The notes under the pieces: generated by a model
Seen by the model: the letters and a program-made list of their open reading frames with translations, nothing else
What the model was told of the DNA's origin: nothing
The model's database searches: none
In this document: positions 16,992-26,001 of the stretch, one piece after another
How positions within the stretch are numbered: the first letter of the stretch is position 1
How the letters are laid out: the number at the start of each line of letters is the position of its first letter
From: Rhodovulum visakhapatnamense
GTDB taxonomy: Bacteria > Pseudomonadota > Alphaproteobacteria > Rhodobacterales > Rhodobacteraceae
Direction of reading: 5' to 3'
DNA: 64,000 nucleotides
Assembly: GCF_004365965.1 (NCBI RefSeq)
Contig: NZ_SOEB01000021.1
Span: 1 to 64,000, forward strand
Position numbers and translations under genes: made by a program

Positions 16992-19247
16992 ATGACCCGC
17001 ATTCCTTCCAAGACCGAGATCCTCGACTGGATCGCCGCCCATCCCGGCCAGACCAACAAGCGCGACATCGCCAAGGCGTTCGGGCTGAAGGGGGCCGACC
17101 GGATCGACCTCAAGCGCCTGCTGAAGGAACTTGAGGACGAGGGTCATCTGGAAAAGCGCAAGCGCACCTACCGCGACCCCGAAAAGCTGCCGCCGGTGAC
17201 CGTTCTCTCGATCCTCGCGCCCAATGCCGATGGCGATCTTTTTGCCCGGCCGCTGGAATGGCATGGCGAGGGCGCGGCGCCGAAGGTGCTGTTCCTGCCC
17301 CGGCAAAGCGACGCCGCGCTTGGCGAGGGGGACCGGATCCTGGCCAAGCTGCAGGAGGTCCGCGCCGAGGATCACCAATACGAGGCGCGGCTGATCCGCA
17401 AGATCGGCTCGAACCCGAAACGCATTCTGGGGATCTTCCGCAAGGCCACCGAGGGCGGGCGGATCGTGCCCATCGACAAGGGCGCCGACAAGGAATGGAC
17501 GGTCGCCGCCAGCCTGACCCATGGCGCGAAGGATGGCGAACTGGTCGAGGCCGAACTGGCGGGGCCGCGCGGCCGGATGGGGCTGCCGAAGGCCCGCATT
17601 GTCGAGCGGCTGGGCGATCCGACCGCGCCGAGGGCGGTCAGCCTGATCGCCATCCACCAGCATGGCATTCCCGACGACTTCCCCGACGAGGTGATCGCCG
17701 AGGCCGACCGCGCCAAGCCCGCGGGGCTGGGCAACCGCGAGGATCTGCGGGCGCTGCCGCTGGTCACCATCGACCCCGCGGACGCGCGCGACCGCGACGA
17801 CGCGGTGCTGGCAATACCCGATGACGATCCCGCGAATCCGGGCGGGCATGTCCTTTGGGTCGCCATCGCCGATGTCGCCCATTACGTGACCCCGGGCTCG
17901 CGGCTCGACCGCGAGGCGCGGCGGCGGGGCAATTCCACCTATTTCCCCGACCGGGTGGTGCCGATGTTGCCCGACCGGCTGTCGGGCGATCTGTGCTCGC
18001 TGCACGAAGGCGTCCCGCGGGCCTGCATCGCGGTCCGGATGACCATCGACGCCGAGGGCCGCAAGATCGCGCACCGCTTCACCCGCGGGCTGATGCAATC
18101 GGCCGGGGCCTTCGCCTATGAAGAGGTGCAGTCGGCCGAGGAGGGCAAGCCCTCGGACCGCATCGCGCCGCTGCTCGACGAGGTGATCCACCCGCTTTAC
18201 GCCGCCTATCGCGCTCTGATCCGGGCGCGCGAGGCGCGCCAGCCGCTCGATCTCGATCTGCCCGAGCGGCGGATCGAGCTGTCCGACGAGGGCAAGGTGG
18301 CCTCGGTCAGGTTCCGCGACCGGCTGGACGCGCACCGGCTGATCGAGGAGTTCATGGTGCTGGCTAATGTCGCCGCCGCCGAGGAGCTGACCCGGCTGCA
18401 ACGCCCGCTGCTGTTCCGCGTCCATGAAGAGCCGAGCCCCGAAAAGCTTGACGCGCTGCGCGAGGTGGCTGGCGCCTCGGGGTTCACACTGGCCAAGGGC
18501 CAGGTGCTGCATACGCGCCAGCTGAACGACCTGCTCGATCAGGCGATGGGGACCGAGTTTTCAGAACTCATCAATCTTTCCACCCTGCGCTCGATGACCC
18601 AGGCCTATTACTTCCCCGAGAATTTCGGCCATTTCGGTCTGGCACTGAAATCCTATGCGCATTTCACCTCGCCGATCCGGCGCTATGCCGACCTGATCGT
18701 GCACCGGGCGCTGATCTCGGCCCATGGCTGGGGCAAGGACGGGCTCGGCCCCGAGGATGTCGACGAACTGGAAGCCACCGCCAAGCATATCAGCGAGACC
18801 GAGCGCCGCTCGATGGCGGCCGAGCGCGACACCACCGACCGCTACCTTGCCGCCTATCTGTCGGAACGGGTCGGCAACGAATTCGGCGGCCGGATCTCGG
18901 GGATCGCGCGGTTCGGCGTCTTCGTCTCGCTCGACGAGACCGGGGCCGACGGGCTCATTCCGATCCGCGAGCTCGGGAACGAGTATTTCCACCACGACCG
19001 CGATGCCCAGACCCTGATGGGGTCCAATAGCGGGCTGGTGATCGGCATCGGCCAGCGGGTGACGGTACGGCTTGCCGAGGCGGTGCCGGTGACCGGCGGG
19101 CTGACCTTCGAGCTTCTGTCGATCGAGGACCGGGCGGTGCCGCGCGGGGCCGTGCGCGGGCGGGGCAAGCCGGTGCGGCGCAAGGTGGTCCGCGCCAAGG
19201 CAAAATCGGACAAGGTCAAGGGCAAGGTCAAGCGGACCCGGCGCTAG
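16992..19247 (+). CDS. rnr: Ribonuclease R
   Basis: A 751-residue 3'-5' exoribonuclease of the RNB family that degrades structured RNA, rRNA and tmRNA targets. It has an N-terminal helix-turn-helix (residues 1-65), cold-shock/OB domains, the RNB catalytic domain with the Asp cluster in DPADARDRDDAVL near residue 260, the block SRLDREARRRGNSTYFPDRVVPM split across the active centre, and a C-terminal S1 domain (GRISGIARFGVFVSLDE). A basic Lys/Arg tail ends the protein, as is usual for RNase R and not for RNase II. DRDD in place of the more common DFDD at the catalytic cluster keeps all aspartates. Confidence 0.95.
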   Translation: MTRIPSKTEILDWIAAHPGQTNKRDIAKAFGLKGADRIDLKRLLKELEDEGHLEKRKRTYRDPEKLPPVTVLSILAPNADGDLFARPLEWHGEGAAPKVLFLPRQSDAALGEGDRILAKLQEVRAEDHQYEARLIRKIGSNPKRILGIFRKATEGGRIVPIDKGADKEWTVAASLTHGAKDGELVEAELAGPRGRMGLPKARIVERLGDPTAPRAVSLIAIHQHGIPDDFPDEVIAEADRAKPAGLGNREDLRALPLVTIDPADARDRDDAVLAIPDDDPANPGGHVLWVAIADVAHYVTPGSRLDREARRRGNSTYFPDRVVPMLPDRLSGDLCSLHEGVPRACIAVRMTIDAEGRKIAHRFTRGLMQSAGAFAYEEVQSAEEGKPSDRIAPLLDEVIHPLYAAYRALIRAREARQPLDLDLPERRIELSDEGKVASVRFRDRLDAHRLIEEFMVLANVAAAEELTRLQRPLLFRVHEEPSPEKLDALREVAGASGFTLAKGQVLHTRQLNDLLDQAMGTEFSELINLSTLRSMTQAYYFPENFGHFGLALKSYAHFTSPIRRYADLIVHRALISAHGWGKDGLGPEDVDELEATAKHISETERRSMAAERDTTDRYLAAYLSERVGNEFGGRISGIARFGVFVSLDETGADGLIPIRELGNEYFHHDRDAQTLMGSNSGLVIGIGQRVTVRLAEAVPVTGGLTFELLSIEDRAVPRGAVRGRGKPVRRKVVRAKAKSDKVKGKVKRTRR

Positions 19248-19270
19248 GCGATGCGCGGTCCGGCGCCTGC

Positions 19271-19293
19271 GGGCGGCCGGGCGAAAGCCGCCC
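19271..19293 (+). terminator. GC hairpin after rnr
   Basis: GGGCGGC and GCCGCCC form a 7-bp perfect stem around a 9-base loop, 24 bases past the rnr stop. There is no following T-run, so termination efficiency is uncertain. Confidence 0.45.
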
Positions 19294-19364
19294 CCGAAAC
19301 CCCGCTTTGCGGTTGAACGGACCTGCGCTACACTGGCTCAAAGCCTGATAAAAGGTGCGAGCAG

Positions 19365-20711
19365 ATGACCCGACACAGATCCTTGGCCCCCGGCCTCGGG
19401 GTTGCCCTTGGGGTTGCCCTTGGCCTGGGCAGTCCCGCCGATGCGGTTCTCGACCGCGCGCCCCGTCCCTTGCCCCGTCCGGAGACGCCGGAAATGAGCC
19501 GGAGCCTGCGCCCCGAAACCCGCCCGGACCTGCGGCCCGCCGTCGCCGCCGCCCTGGCCGAGGCGGTCGCGGCCGATACCATCGCCGACGAGGCGCGGGG
19601 CTTTCCGGGCTGGATCGCGGGCTTTCGCGGGCGGGCGCTGGCGCAGGGCATTGCGCCGGGCGTCTTCGACCTTGCCTTCGAGGGCGTGACCTTCCAGGCC
19701 GACGTGATCCGGCGCGACCGCAACCAGTCGGAATTCGTCAAGCCGATCTGGGACTATCTCGACAGCGCAGTGTCCGAGACCCGGGTGCAGAACGGCCGTG
19801 CGGCGCTGGCGCAATACGGCGCGGTGCTGACCCGGATCGAGGCGCGCTATGGCGTCGACAAGGAAATTGTCGCCGCGATCTGGGGCATGGAGACCTCTTA
19901 CGGCAGCTATCGCGGTTCGGCCCCGATCGTCGATTCGCTGGCGACCTTGGCCTATGACGGCCGCCGCGCCGCGTTCTTCGAGACCCAGCTGGTCGATGCG
20001 CTGAAGATCATTCAGGCGGGCGATACCGATGCCCGGCACATGACCGGAAGCTGGGCCGGGGCGATGGGCCATACTCAGTTCATGCCAAGCTCTTACCTCG
20101 CGCATGCGGTCGATTTCACCGGCGACGGGCGGCGCGACATCTGGTCGGACGATCCGACCGACGCGCTGGCCTCGACCGCGGCCTATCTGGCGCATTTCGG
20201 CTGGACCAGGGGGCAGCCCTGGGGCGTCGAGGTGCAGCTGCCGCGGGGCTTCGATCACCGGCTGGCCGACCGGTCGGTCACGCATCTTCCCTCGGACTGG
20301 GCCCGGATGGGGGTACGCGACATGAACGGCCGGGCGGTGCGCGACTATGGCCGCGCGGCGATCCTGCTGCCCGCGGGCGCGCGGGGCACGGCCTTCATGA
20401 TCTTCGACAATTTCCGGGTGATCGAACGCTACAACCCCGCCGATGCCTATGTGATCGGGGTCGGGCATCTGGCCGACCGGCTGAAGGGCGGCGGGCCGAT
20501 CCTCGGGGGCTGGCCGCGCGACGATCAGGTGCTGGCCTCGGCCGAACGCAAGGAGTTGCAGGAACGCCTGACCCGCGCCGGATACGACACCAAGGGCGTC
20601 GACGGACGGATCGGACCCGACACGGTCTCGGCACTTCGGGCCTATCAAAGCGCGGTCGGGCTGGTCCCCGACGGCTATGCCAGCATGGCGGTGCTGCGGC
20701 GGCTGAGATAA
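19365..20711 (+). CDS. Lytic murein transglycosylase, MltB type, with peptidoglycan-binding domain
   Basis: A 448-residue secreted lytic transglycosylase (GH103, SLT_2 domain), which cleaves glycan strands with formation of 1,6-anhydro-MurNAc. A signal-like N-terminus precedes a Pro/Arg-rich stretch. The catalytic domain spans about residues 80-370 with the Glu in WGMETSYGSYRG and the substrate-groove segment MGHTQFMPSSYL. The last 60 residues are a PG_binding_1 domain (RLTRAGYDTKGVDGRIGPDT, then RAYQ). This domain order is usual for alphaproteobacterial MltB-like enzymes. It stands alone, convergent with the orphan gene downstream. Confidence 0.93.
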   Translation: MTRHRSLAPGLGVALGVALGLGSPADAVLDRAPRPLPRPETPEMSRSLRPETRPDLRPAVAAALAEAVAADTIADEARGFPGWIAGFRGRALAQGIAPGVFDLAFEGVTFQADVIRRDRNQSEFVKPIWDYLDSAVSETRVQNGRAALAQYGAVLTRIEARYGVDKEIVAAIWGMETSYGSYRGSAPIVDSLATLAYDGRRAAFFETQLVDALKIIQAGDTDARHMTGSWAGAMGHTQFMPSSYLAHAVDFTGDGRRDIWSDDPTDALASTAAYLAHFGWTRGQPWGVEVQLPRGFDHRLADRSVTHLPSDWARMGVRDMNGRAVRDYGRAAILLPAGARGTAFMIFDNFRVIERYNPADAYVIGVGHLADRLKGGGPILGGWPRDDQVLASAERKELQERLTRAGYDTKGVDGRIGPDTVSALRAYQSAVGLVPDGYASMAVLRRLR

Positions 20712-20726
20712 GGCCGCCGGGTCCGT

Positions 20727-21608
20727 TCAGGCGCCGTAGTGGAAGATGTTGCCGCTGTCCTTGTCGACGCGAACGCTTACCTGCGCCTGACGTTTGGCGA
20801 TCGCGTTGATCTGGGCCAGCGTGGTCACCGCCGGGTTGTTGGCGACCGGGGTTGCGCCGATCTGACTGAAATTTCCCGTGACCCAGGCGGCCTGCCCGGC
20901 CTCGGCCGCGGCGGTTCGCGCCGCGTTGATCGCCTCGACGAGCCGTTTGCGATAGTCCCGGCGCCGGTCTTTCTTGGTGCCGGGAGGATAGGCGCCGATC
21001 TGCGCGACGGCATTGGCCACTTCCTGCTGGGTCGCGTCGGTCACCGCCGTCACGACGCCGTTTGCCACCGTGAAGCGATCGGCATCGGCACCGGTGGTCG
21101 CGGGCGGCAGCAGAGCGGCATTTCCGGGAAAGCTGCCATTGAACGGGCCCGGGGCCTTGGTCGTGTCCTGCAGGGTCACGTTTCCGGCCGTCGTGACACG
21201 CCAGGCATTGCCCAGGTCGGCCCAGGCACCAGCCGCAAGGCCGGTCTTGAGGGCGTGCGCATCCATGATGACCGTGTTGGTCTGCGGCGGCGGATTGCGC
21301 GCGGCATGGGTGCGGACGGCGGCGAGATTGTCGTGCCCGTTCAGCGCGATGTGATGGCCGAAGAAGCCTATGGTCATATTGGCGGCGTAGCCGCCATTCA
21401 GGAATTCGCCGCTGACCGTCTGCCGGCTTTTCAGTTGAAGCGGGGCGGTTGTGCCGCTTTGGGCGGCGCCTTGAGCCTTGGTCTGCAGCGTCCGGAGCGC
21501 CCGTGTGGCCGGACTGGCATCGGCGGCGTCCTGCAGGGCCGAGACGGGGCGTGTCGCGGCGGGCGAGGGCGTTTGCCTGACGGCGCGGGAAGGTGCCTTG
21601 CGGATCAT
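20727..21608 (-). CDS. Orphan protein with eCIS-cargo-like N-terminal motif
   Basis: A 293-residue protein I do not recognise as a whole. An AGGGAGA ribosome site 6 bases before the ATG fixes the start. The N-terminus is basic and Ala/Pro-rich with no signal peptide. Residues 20-60 hold the pattern ALQDAADASPATRALRTLQ followed by TKAQGAAQSG and PLQL, which resembles the S-x-x-V-x-x-L-x-x-L-Q segments found in proteins linked to extracellular contractile injection systems and DUF4157 proteins. The remainder is hydrophilic and mixed alpha/beta. No contractile-system gene is in the window. It starts about 48 bp after the truncated dnaE2 and may have arrived with the event that shortened that gene. 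Confidence 0.7.
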   Translation of the reverse strand: MIRKAPSRAVRQTPSPAATRPVSALQDAADASPATRALRTLQTKAQGAAQSGTTAPLQLKSRQTVSGEFLNGGYAANMTIGFFGHHIALNGHDNLAAVRTHAARNPPPQTNTVIMDAHALKTGLAAGAWADLGNAWRVTTAGNVTLQDTTKAPGPFNGSFPGNAALLPPATTGADADRFTVANGVVTAVTDATQQEVANAVAQIGAYPPGTKKDRRRDYRKRLVEAINAARTAAAEAGQAAWVTGNFSQIGATPVANNPAVTTLAQINAIAKRQAQVSVRVDKDSGNIFHYGA

Positions 21609-21655
21609 GGCCAGTCTCCCTCGACGACCGTTAAGCACGAAACGGCGAAACCGTT

Positions 21656-24520
21656 TCAATCTGGGGGTATTCTAGCAACCGGAAAGTCGGGTGTCAGTCG
21701 CTTTCTGAGGAAGGCCACCGGATGGGCGCGAAGCGTCAGGTGCAGGGCCAGATAGTCTTCGACGACCTCTTCGCCCTCGGTCATGGCGGGCAGGGCGACG
21801 GTCGGTTCGGCGCGGCCCTCGCCGTCGAGGTCGCGGGCGAAAAGCGGCAAGGGGGAGGCGATGCGTTCGGGGCCGCCCAGCGCCCGGGCCGCCCACAGCG
21901 CCTCGCGCCGGGACAGCCCCAGCGCGGCGAAGGCGTCGGCCTCGGCCAGCACCGTCAGCAGCCCGGGGCCAAGCCCGGCCCGGCGCCAGAGATCCTCGAC
22001 CGAGGCATAGCCGTTGCCGCGCGCGGCCGCGATCCAGGCGGCGTCGTCCTCGGGCAGGCCGCGCACCTGGCGAAAGCCCAGCCGCAGCGCCAGCCCGCCG
22101 CGGCCGTCGGGTTCCAGCGCGTTGTCCCAGCGGCTGGCATTGACGCAGACCGGGCGCAGCTCGACCCCATGCGCGCGGGCGTCGCGCACGATCTGGGCGG
22201 GGGCGTAGAACCCCATCGGCTGGGAATTCAGCAGCGCGCAGGCAAAGACCGCCGGGTGGTGGCGCTTGATCCAGGCCGAGGCATAGACCAGAAGCGCGAA
22301 GCTGGCGGCATGGCTTTCGGGAAAGCCGTAGCTGCCGAAGCCCTCGATCTGGGAAAAGCAGCGTTCGGCGAACTCGGCCTCATAGCCGTTCGCCGCCATT
22401 CCGGCGAGAAACCGGTCGCGGAATTCGCTGACACTGCCGTGTTTCTTGAAGGTGGCAAGCGAGCGGCGCAGCCGGTCGGCCTCTTCGGGCGAGAAGTTCG
22501 CGCCGATGATGGCGATCTGCATCGCCTGTTCCTGGAACAGCGGCACGCCCAGGGTCTTGCCCAGCACCTGGCCCAGCGCGTCCGAGGGAAAGCGCACCTC
22601 TTCCTCGCGGTTGCGTCGGCGCAGATAGGGGTGGACCATGTCGCCCTGGATCGGCCCGGGCCGGATGATCGCGACCTGGATCACCAGATCGTAGAAGCTG
22701 CGCGGCCGCATCCGGGGCAGAAAGTTCATCTGCGCCCGGCTTTCGACCTGAAACACGCCAAGGCTGTCTGCCTTGCAGAGCATGTCATAGGTGGCCGGGT
22801 CCTCGGCGGGCAGGGTGGCGAGGTCGAAGCGCCTGCCATGGTGGCCGTCGATCAGATCGAAGGCCTTGCGCAGGCAGGTCAGCATCCCCAGCGCCAGCAC
22901 GTCGACCTTGAGAATGCCCAGCGCGTCGATGTCGTCCTTGTCCCAGCAGATGACGGTGCGGCCTTCCATGGTGGCGTTCTCGAGCGGCACCAGCTCGTCA
23001 AGCCGGCCTTCGGTGATGACGAAGCCGCCCACATGCTGCGAGAGGTGGCGCGGAAAGCCCTGGATTTCCTCGATCAGCTCGAGGGTGCGGCGGAGCCGCG
23101 GGTCGGCGGGGTCGAGCCCGATCTCGGCCAGCCGCTCGGGCGCGATCCGGCCCGAGCCCCAGCCCCAGACCTGGCTGGACAGGGCGGCCAGCGTGTCCTC
23201 GCTGAGCCCCATGGCGCGGCCGACCTCGCGGATCGCGCGCTTGCCGCGGTAATGGATGACGGTGGCGCAAAGCCCGGCGCGGTGGCGGCCGTAGCGGTCG
23301 TAGATGTGCTGGATCACCTCTTCGCGGCGCTCGTGTTCGAAATCGACGTCGATGTCGGGGGGCTCGTCCCGGGCCTCGGAGACGAAGCGTTCGAAGACCA
23401 TGGTGCCGATCTCGGGCGAGACCGAGGTGATGCCGAGCGCATAGCAGGTGACCGAATTGGCGGCCGAGCCGCGGCCCTGGCAGAGAATGCCGCGGGCGCG
23501 GGCGAAGGCCACGATGTCGTTGACGGTCAGGAAATAGGGCTCATAGCCGAGCTTGCCGATCAGCGCGAGTTCGTGATCCATCATCGCCCGGACCTTGGCG
23601 GGGGCGCCCTGCGGATAGCGCCAGGCCAGCCCGGCCTCGGCCAGCCGAGCGAGGCGCCGCGCGGCGGTTTCGCCATCGCCGCATTCCGAGGGATACTCGT
23701 AGCGCAACTCGTCGAGCGAGAAGCCGCAGCGCCGGGCGATTTCGCCTGCGCGGTGGACGGCGGCCTCGTGGCCGCGGAACAGCCGCAGCATCTCTGGCTC
23801 GCTGCGCAGGCGGCATTCGGCATTGGCCAGCGCCGCCCGGCCCAGCGCGTCGACCCGGGTGCCGGTTCGGATCGCGGTCAGCACATCGGCCAGCCTGCGG
23901 CGGCGGCCGTGATGCAGGATCGGGCTGGCGGTGGCGACGGGGTCGAGCCCCAGATCGGCGGCGAGCGCGGCCAGGCGGTCGAAGCGGGCGGCGTCGTCGC
24001 CGTCATAGGCCGGGGCCATCGCAAGCGCGACGGCGCCGGGGAAGCGGCGCGTCAGCCGGTCCGCCTGTGGCCGCCATGCGCCCGCGCCGCCCTGCAGGCG
24101 TTGCGCCTGTGGCGGGTGGAGCAGGATTTCGGCGCCGTCGCCCCAGTCCATGAGGTCGTCGAGGCCGAGCTGGCAGGCGCCCTTGGCGGCCCGGAGCCGC
24201 CCGGTCGAGAGCATCCGGCAAAGCCGCCCCCAGGCGGCGCGGTCGCGCGGCAGCAGGGTGAGGTCGAGCCCGTCGGTCAGCACCAGCCGCGTGGCCGGAA
24301 TCAGCCGGGGCAGGGCTGTGGGCGCGGCCTCGCCCCGGTCCGCGGCCCGGGCGATCTCGCGCGCGGCGACATGGGCGCGGACGATGCCCGCCACCGTGTT
24401 CTCGTCGGCGATGGCCAGGGCCGCAAGCCCCAGCTCGGCGGCGCGCGCCATGTATTCCTCGGGATGGGAGGCCCCGGTGAGGAAGGTGAAATTCGAGGTG
24501 GCGTCGAGTTCGGCGAACAT
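21656..24520 (-). CDS. dnaE2: Error-prone DNA polymerase DnaE2, C-terminally shortened
   Basis: A 954-residue C-family polymerase of the damage-tolerance type. The N-terminal PHP domain opens with [20 protein letters not shown]. The three catalytic aspartates are present in [13 protein letters not shown] and [10 protein letters not shown]. The fingers and helix-hairpin-helix regions follow. DnaE2 proteins normally run past 1,050 residues and end in an OB-fold. Here similarity stops at [13 protein letters not shown] and the frame closes ten or so residues later, so roughly the last 110-130 residues are missing. The usual imuA and imuB partners are not upstream. A LexA-like box precedes the start. 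Whether the shortened enzyme works is unclear. Confidence 0.9.
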   Translation of the reverse strand: MFAELDATSNFTFLTGASHPEEYMARAAELGLAALAIADENTVAGIVRAHVAAREIARAADRGEAAPTALPRLIPATRLVLTDGLDLTLLPRDRAAWGRLCRMLSTGRLRAAKGACQLGLDDLMDWGDGAEILLHPPQAQRLQGGAGAWRPQADRLTRRFPGAVALAMAPAYDGDDAARFDRLAALAADLGLDPVATASPILHHGRRRRLADVLTAIRTGTRVDALGRAALANAECRLRSEPEMLRLFRGHEAAVHRAGEIARRCGFSLDELRYEYPSECGDGETAARRLARLAEAGLAWRYPQGAPAKVRAMMDHELALIGKLGYEPYFLTVNDIVAFARARGILCQGRGSAANSVTCYALGITSVSPEIGTMVFERFVSEARDEPPDIDVDFEHERREEVIQHIYDRYGRHRAGLCATVIHYRGKRAIREVGRAMGLSEDTLAALSSQVWGWGSGRIAPERLAEIGLDPADPRLRRTLELIEEIQGFPRHLSQHVGGFVITEGRLDELVPLENATMEGRTVICWDKDDIDALGILKVDVLALGMLTCLRKAFDLIDGHHGRRFDLATLPAEDPATYDMLCKADSLGVFQVESRAQMNFLPRMRPRSFYDLVIQVAIIRPGPIQGDMVHPYLRRRNREEEVRFPSDALGQVLGKTLGVPLFQEQAMQIAIIGANFSPEEADRLRRSLATFKKHGSVSEFRDRFLAGMAANGYEAEFAERCFSQIEGFGSYGFPESHAASFALLVYASAWIKRHHPAVFACALLNSQPMGFYAPAQIVRDARAHGVELRPVCVNASRWDNALEPDGRGGLALRLGFRQVRGLPEDDAAWIAAARGNGYASVEDLWRRAGLGPGLLTVLAEADAFAALGLSRREALWAARALGGPERIASPLPLFARDLDGEGRAEPTVALPAMTEGEEVVEDYLALHLTLRAHPVAFLRKRLTPDFPVARIPPD

Positions 24521-24536
24521 GGCGAGTCGGGAGTAT

Positions 24537-24551
24537 ATTCCCGTTTTGTTC
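24537..24551 (-). promoter_or_regulatory. LexA-like SOS box in front of dnaE2
   Basis: The minus strand reads GAAC-N7-GAAT, one base from the alphaproteobacterial LexA site GAAC-N7-GAAC (plus strand ATTC-N7-GTTC). It ends 16 bases before the dnaE2 ATG, where bound LexA would block transcription. dnaE2 is a classic SOS gene, which supports the call. Confidence 0.6.
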
Positions 24552-24577
24552 CATCCGGGAGTCCGCTTCGGCCCCGG

Positions 24578-25465
24578 CTAGTCGGGGCGGCTGGCCGCGA
24601 TCTCCAGCCAGGCGCGGGCGGCCTGGGGCAGATAGGCGCCGCGCCGCCAGAGCGTGGCCATCACCCAGTCGGTCGAGGGTTCGTCCAGCGGCACCTGCGC
24701 CACCGGCACATGCACCCGCGCCCGGGCGATCAGCCGGGGCAGGAAGGCCACGCCCAGCCCGGCGGCCGCGAGCCGGATGATGAAGTCGATCTGGCTCGAC
24801 CGCGCCGTCACCTCGGGCTCGAAGCCGTGCCGGGCGCAGGCCGCGCGGATGATCCGGTTCAGCGCAAAGCCGCTGTCGAAGAGGATGAAGGGCATGGCGC
24901 GCAGATCGGCCAGGGTGACCGGCCCCGCGCTTTGCGCCAGCGGCGCGTCGGGGGCCATCAGCGCGACCAGCGGGTCGCGATGCACCGGCCGCCAGTCGAA
25001 TTCGTCCGACACCGGCAGCAGGGACGCGGCCAGGTCGATCTCGCTGGCCCGCAGCAGTTCTTCGAGCCGGTCGCTGCCATGTTCGACCAGCGTGATGTCG
25101 ACCCCGGGATAGCGCTGGCGGTAAAGCGTGAAGACCGGCGCGAAAAGCTCGCTTGACCCGATCGGCGGCAGGCCGATCCGCAGGAGCCCGCGCTTGAGAC
25201 CGGCCAGTTCCTGCAACTCGGTCATCAGCGTCTCGCGGTCGGCCAGCAGGGCCTGGCCGCGCTGGAACACGATCCGGCCCGCGGCGGTGAGGGTGACGCC
25301 CGCCGGGCCGCGATTGAGCAGCGGCACCCCGATCTCGTCCTCGAGCTGGCGCACCGCCTTGCTGATGGTCGACTGGGTCGCATGCACACGCCCGGAGGCG
25401 GCCGAAAACCCGCCCGCGCGCACGACCTCGACAAAGACCCGGAGCGTCCTGAATTCCATCTCCAT
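24578..25465 (-). CDS. LysR-family regulator divergent from cidAB
   Basis: A 295-residue LysR-type regulator. The winged helix-turn-helix is at residues 3-62, with FVEVVRAGGFSAASGRVHAT and QSTISKAVRQLEDEIGV as the recognition region. The ligand-binding domain begins near residue 90 (LLRIGLPPIGSSELFAPVF). It is transcribed away from a cidA/cidB pair with 113 bp between the starts, the same arrangement as CidR of Bacillus/Staphylococcus, so it probably controls that pair. Two adjacent ATGs (25465 and 25459) are possible. The inducer is unknown; CidR-type regulators respond to acetate or pyruvate metabolism. Confidence 0.88.
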   Translation of the reverse strand: MEMEFRTLRVFVEVVRAGGFSAASGRVHATQSTISKAVRQLEDEIGVPLLNRGPAGVTLTAAGRIVFQRGQALLADRETLMTELQELAGLKRGLLRIGLPPIGSSELFAPVFTLYRQRYPGVDITLVEHGSDRLEELLRASEIDLAASLLPVSDEFDWRPVHRDPLVALMAPDAPLAQSAGPVTLADLRAMPFILFDSGFALNRIIRAACARHGFEPEVTARSSQIDFIIRLAAAGLGVAFLPRLIARARVHVPVAQVPLDEPSTDWVMATLWRRGAYLPQAARAWLEIAASRPD

Positions 25466-25473
25466 TCCAATAG

Positions 25474-25499
25474 TGACTTGAGGCCAGTCAAACAAGTCA
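25474..25499. promoter_or_regulatory. Candidate LysR operator between lysR and cidA
   Basis: TGACTTG and CAAGTCA form a 7-bp inverted repeat with 12 bases between. Nested inside is TGACT-N7-AGTCA (25474-25490). The sites begin 9 bases before the lysR ATG and suit an autorepressing LysR that also activates the divergent cidA. Confidence 0.5.
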
Positions 25500-25578
25500 T
25501 TTGAAGAATGCGGCATCTTGCCCACATCAAGCCCTTGCGGGGCGTCCTCCCCCCCCGCGGACCTTCAGGAGCCCGACC

Positions 25579-26001
25579 GTGACCGCGCATACCCTTTTCC
25601 GACGGCTTCGCATCGCCCTGCGCCGGAGCCGTCTGGTGCAGGTCGGCCTTCTGGTCGGGTTCTGGCTGGCGGGCGAGGGGGCGGTCCGTCTGACCGGGCT
25701 GCCGCTTCCTGGCGGGCTGGTCGGGATGGCGGCGGCGCTGGGGCTGTTGGGATCGGGGCTGATCCGCGCGGGCACGCTGCGGCGGGGCGCGAACTGGTTT
25801 CTGGCCGAGATGCTGCTGTTTTTCGTGCCGGCCGTTCTGGCGGTGCTGAACCACCGCGAGTTTCTGGGGCTGCTGGGGCTTCAGATCCTGCTGATCATCG
25901 TTCTGGGCACGCTCGCGGTGATGGCGGTGACCGCGCTGACGGTCGAGCTGTGCTGCCGCTGGGGGATCGGGGCCGATGGACAGCCTTCTGCACTGGATTG
26001 A
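25579..26001 (+). CDS. cidA: CidA/LrgA-family holin-like membrane protein
   Basis: A 140-residue integral membrane protein with four predicted helices, starting near LVQVGLLVGFWLAGEGAV. The family motif LPLPGGLVGMAAALGLL and FLAEMLLFFVPAVLAVL are clear. Members behave like holins or as small-metabolite carriers affecting murein hydrolase activity and overflow metabolism. A GTG start is supported by AGGAG seven bases before it. The 3' end overlaps the next gene by 26 bp, so CidA and CidB are coupled. Confidence 0.88.
   Translation: MTAHTLFRRLRIALRRSRLVQVGLLVGFWLAGEGAVRLTGLPLPGGLVGMAAALGLLGSGLIRAGTLRRGANWFLAEMLLFFVPAVLAVLNHREFLGLLGLQILLIIVLGTLAVMAVTALTVELCCRWGIGADGQPSALD

Noticed and set aside
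14718-18512. 1264-codon open frame on the minus strand
   Set aside because: Antisense to the carboxypeptidase, FAH, dapE and rnr genes, all of which have clear domains; no recognisable protein in this frame.
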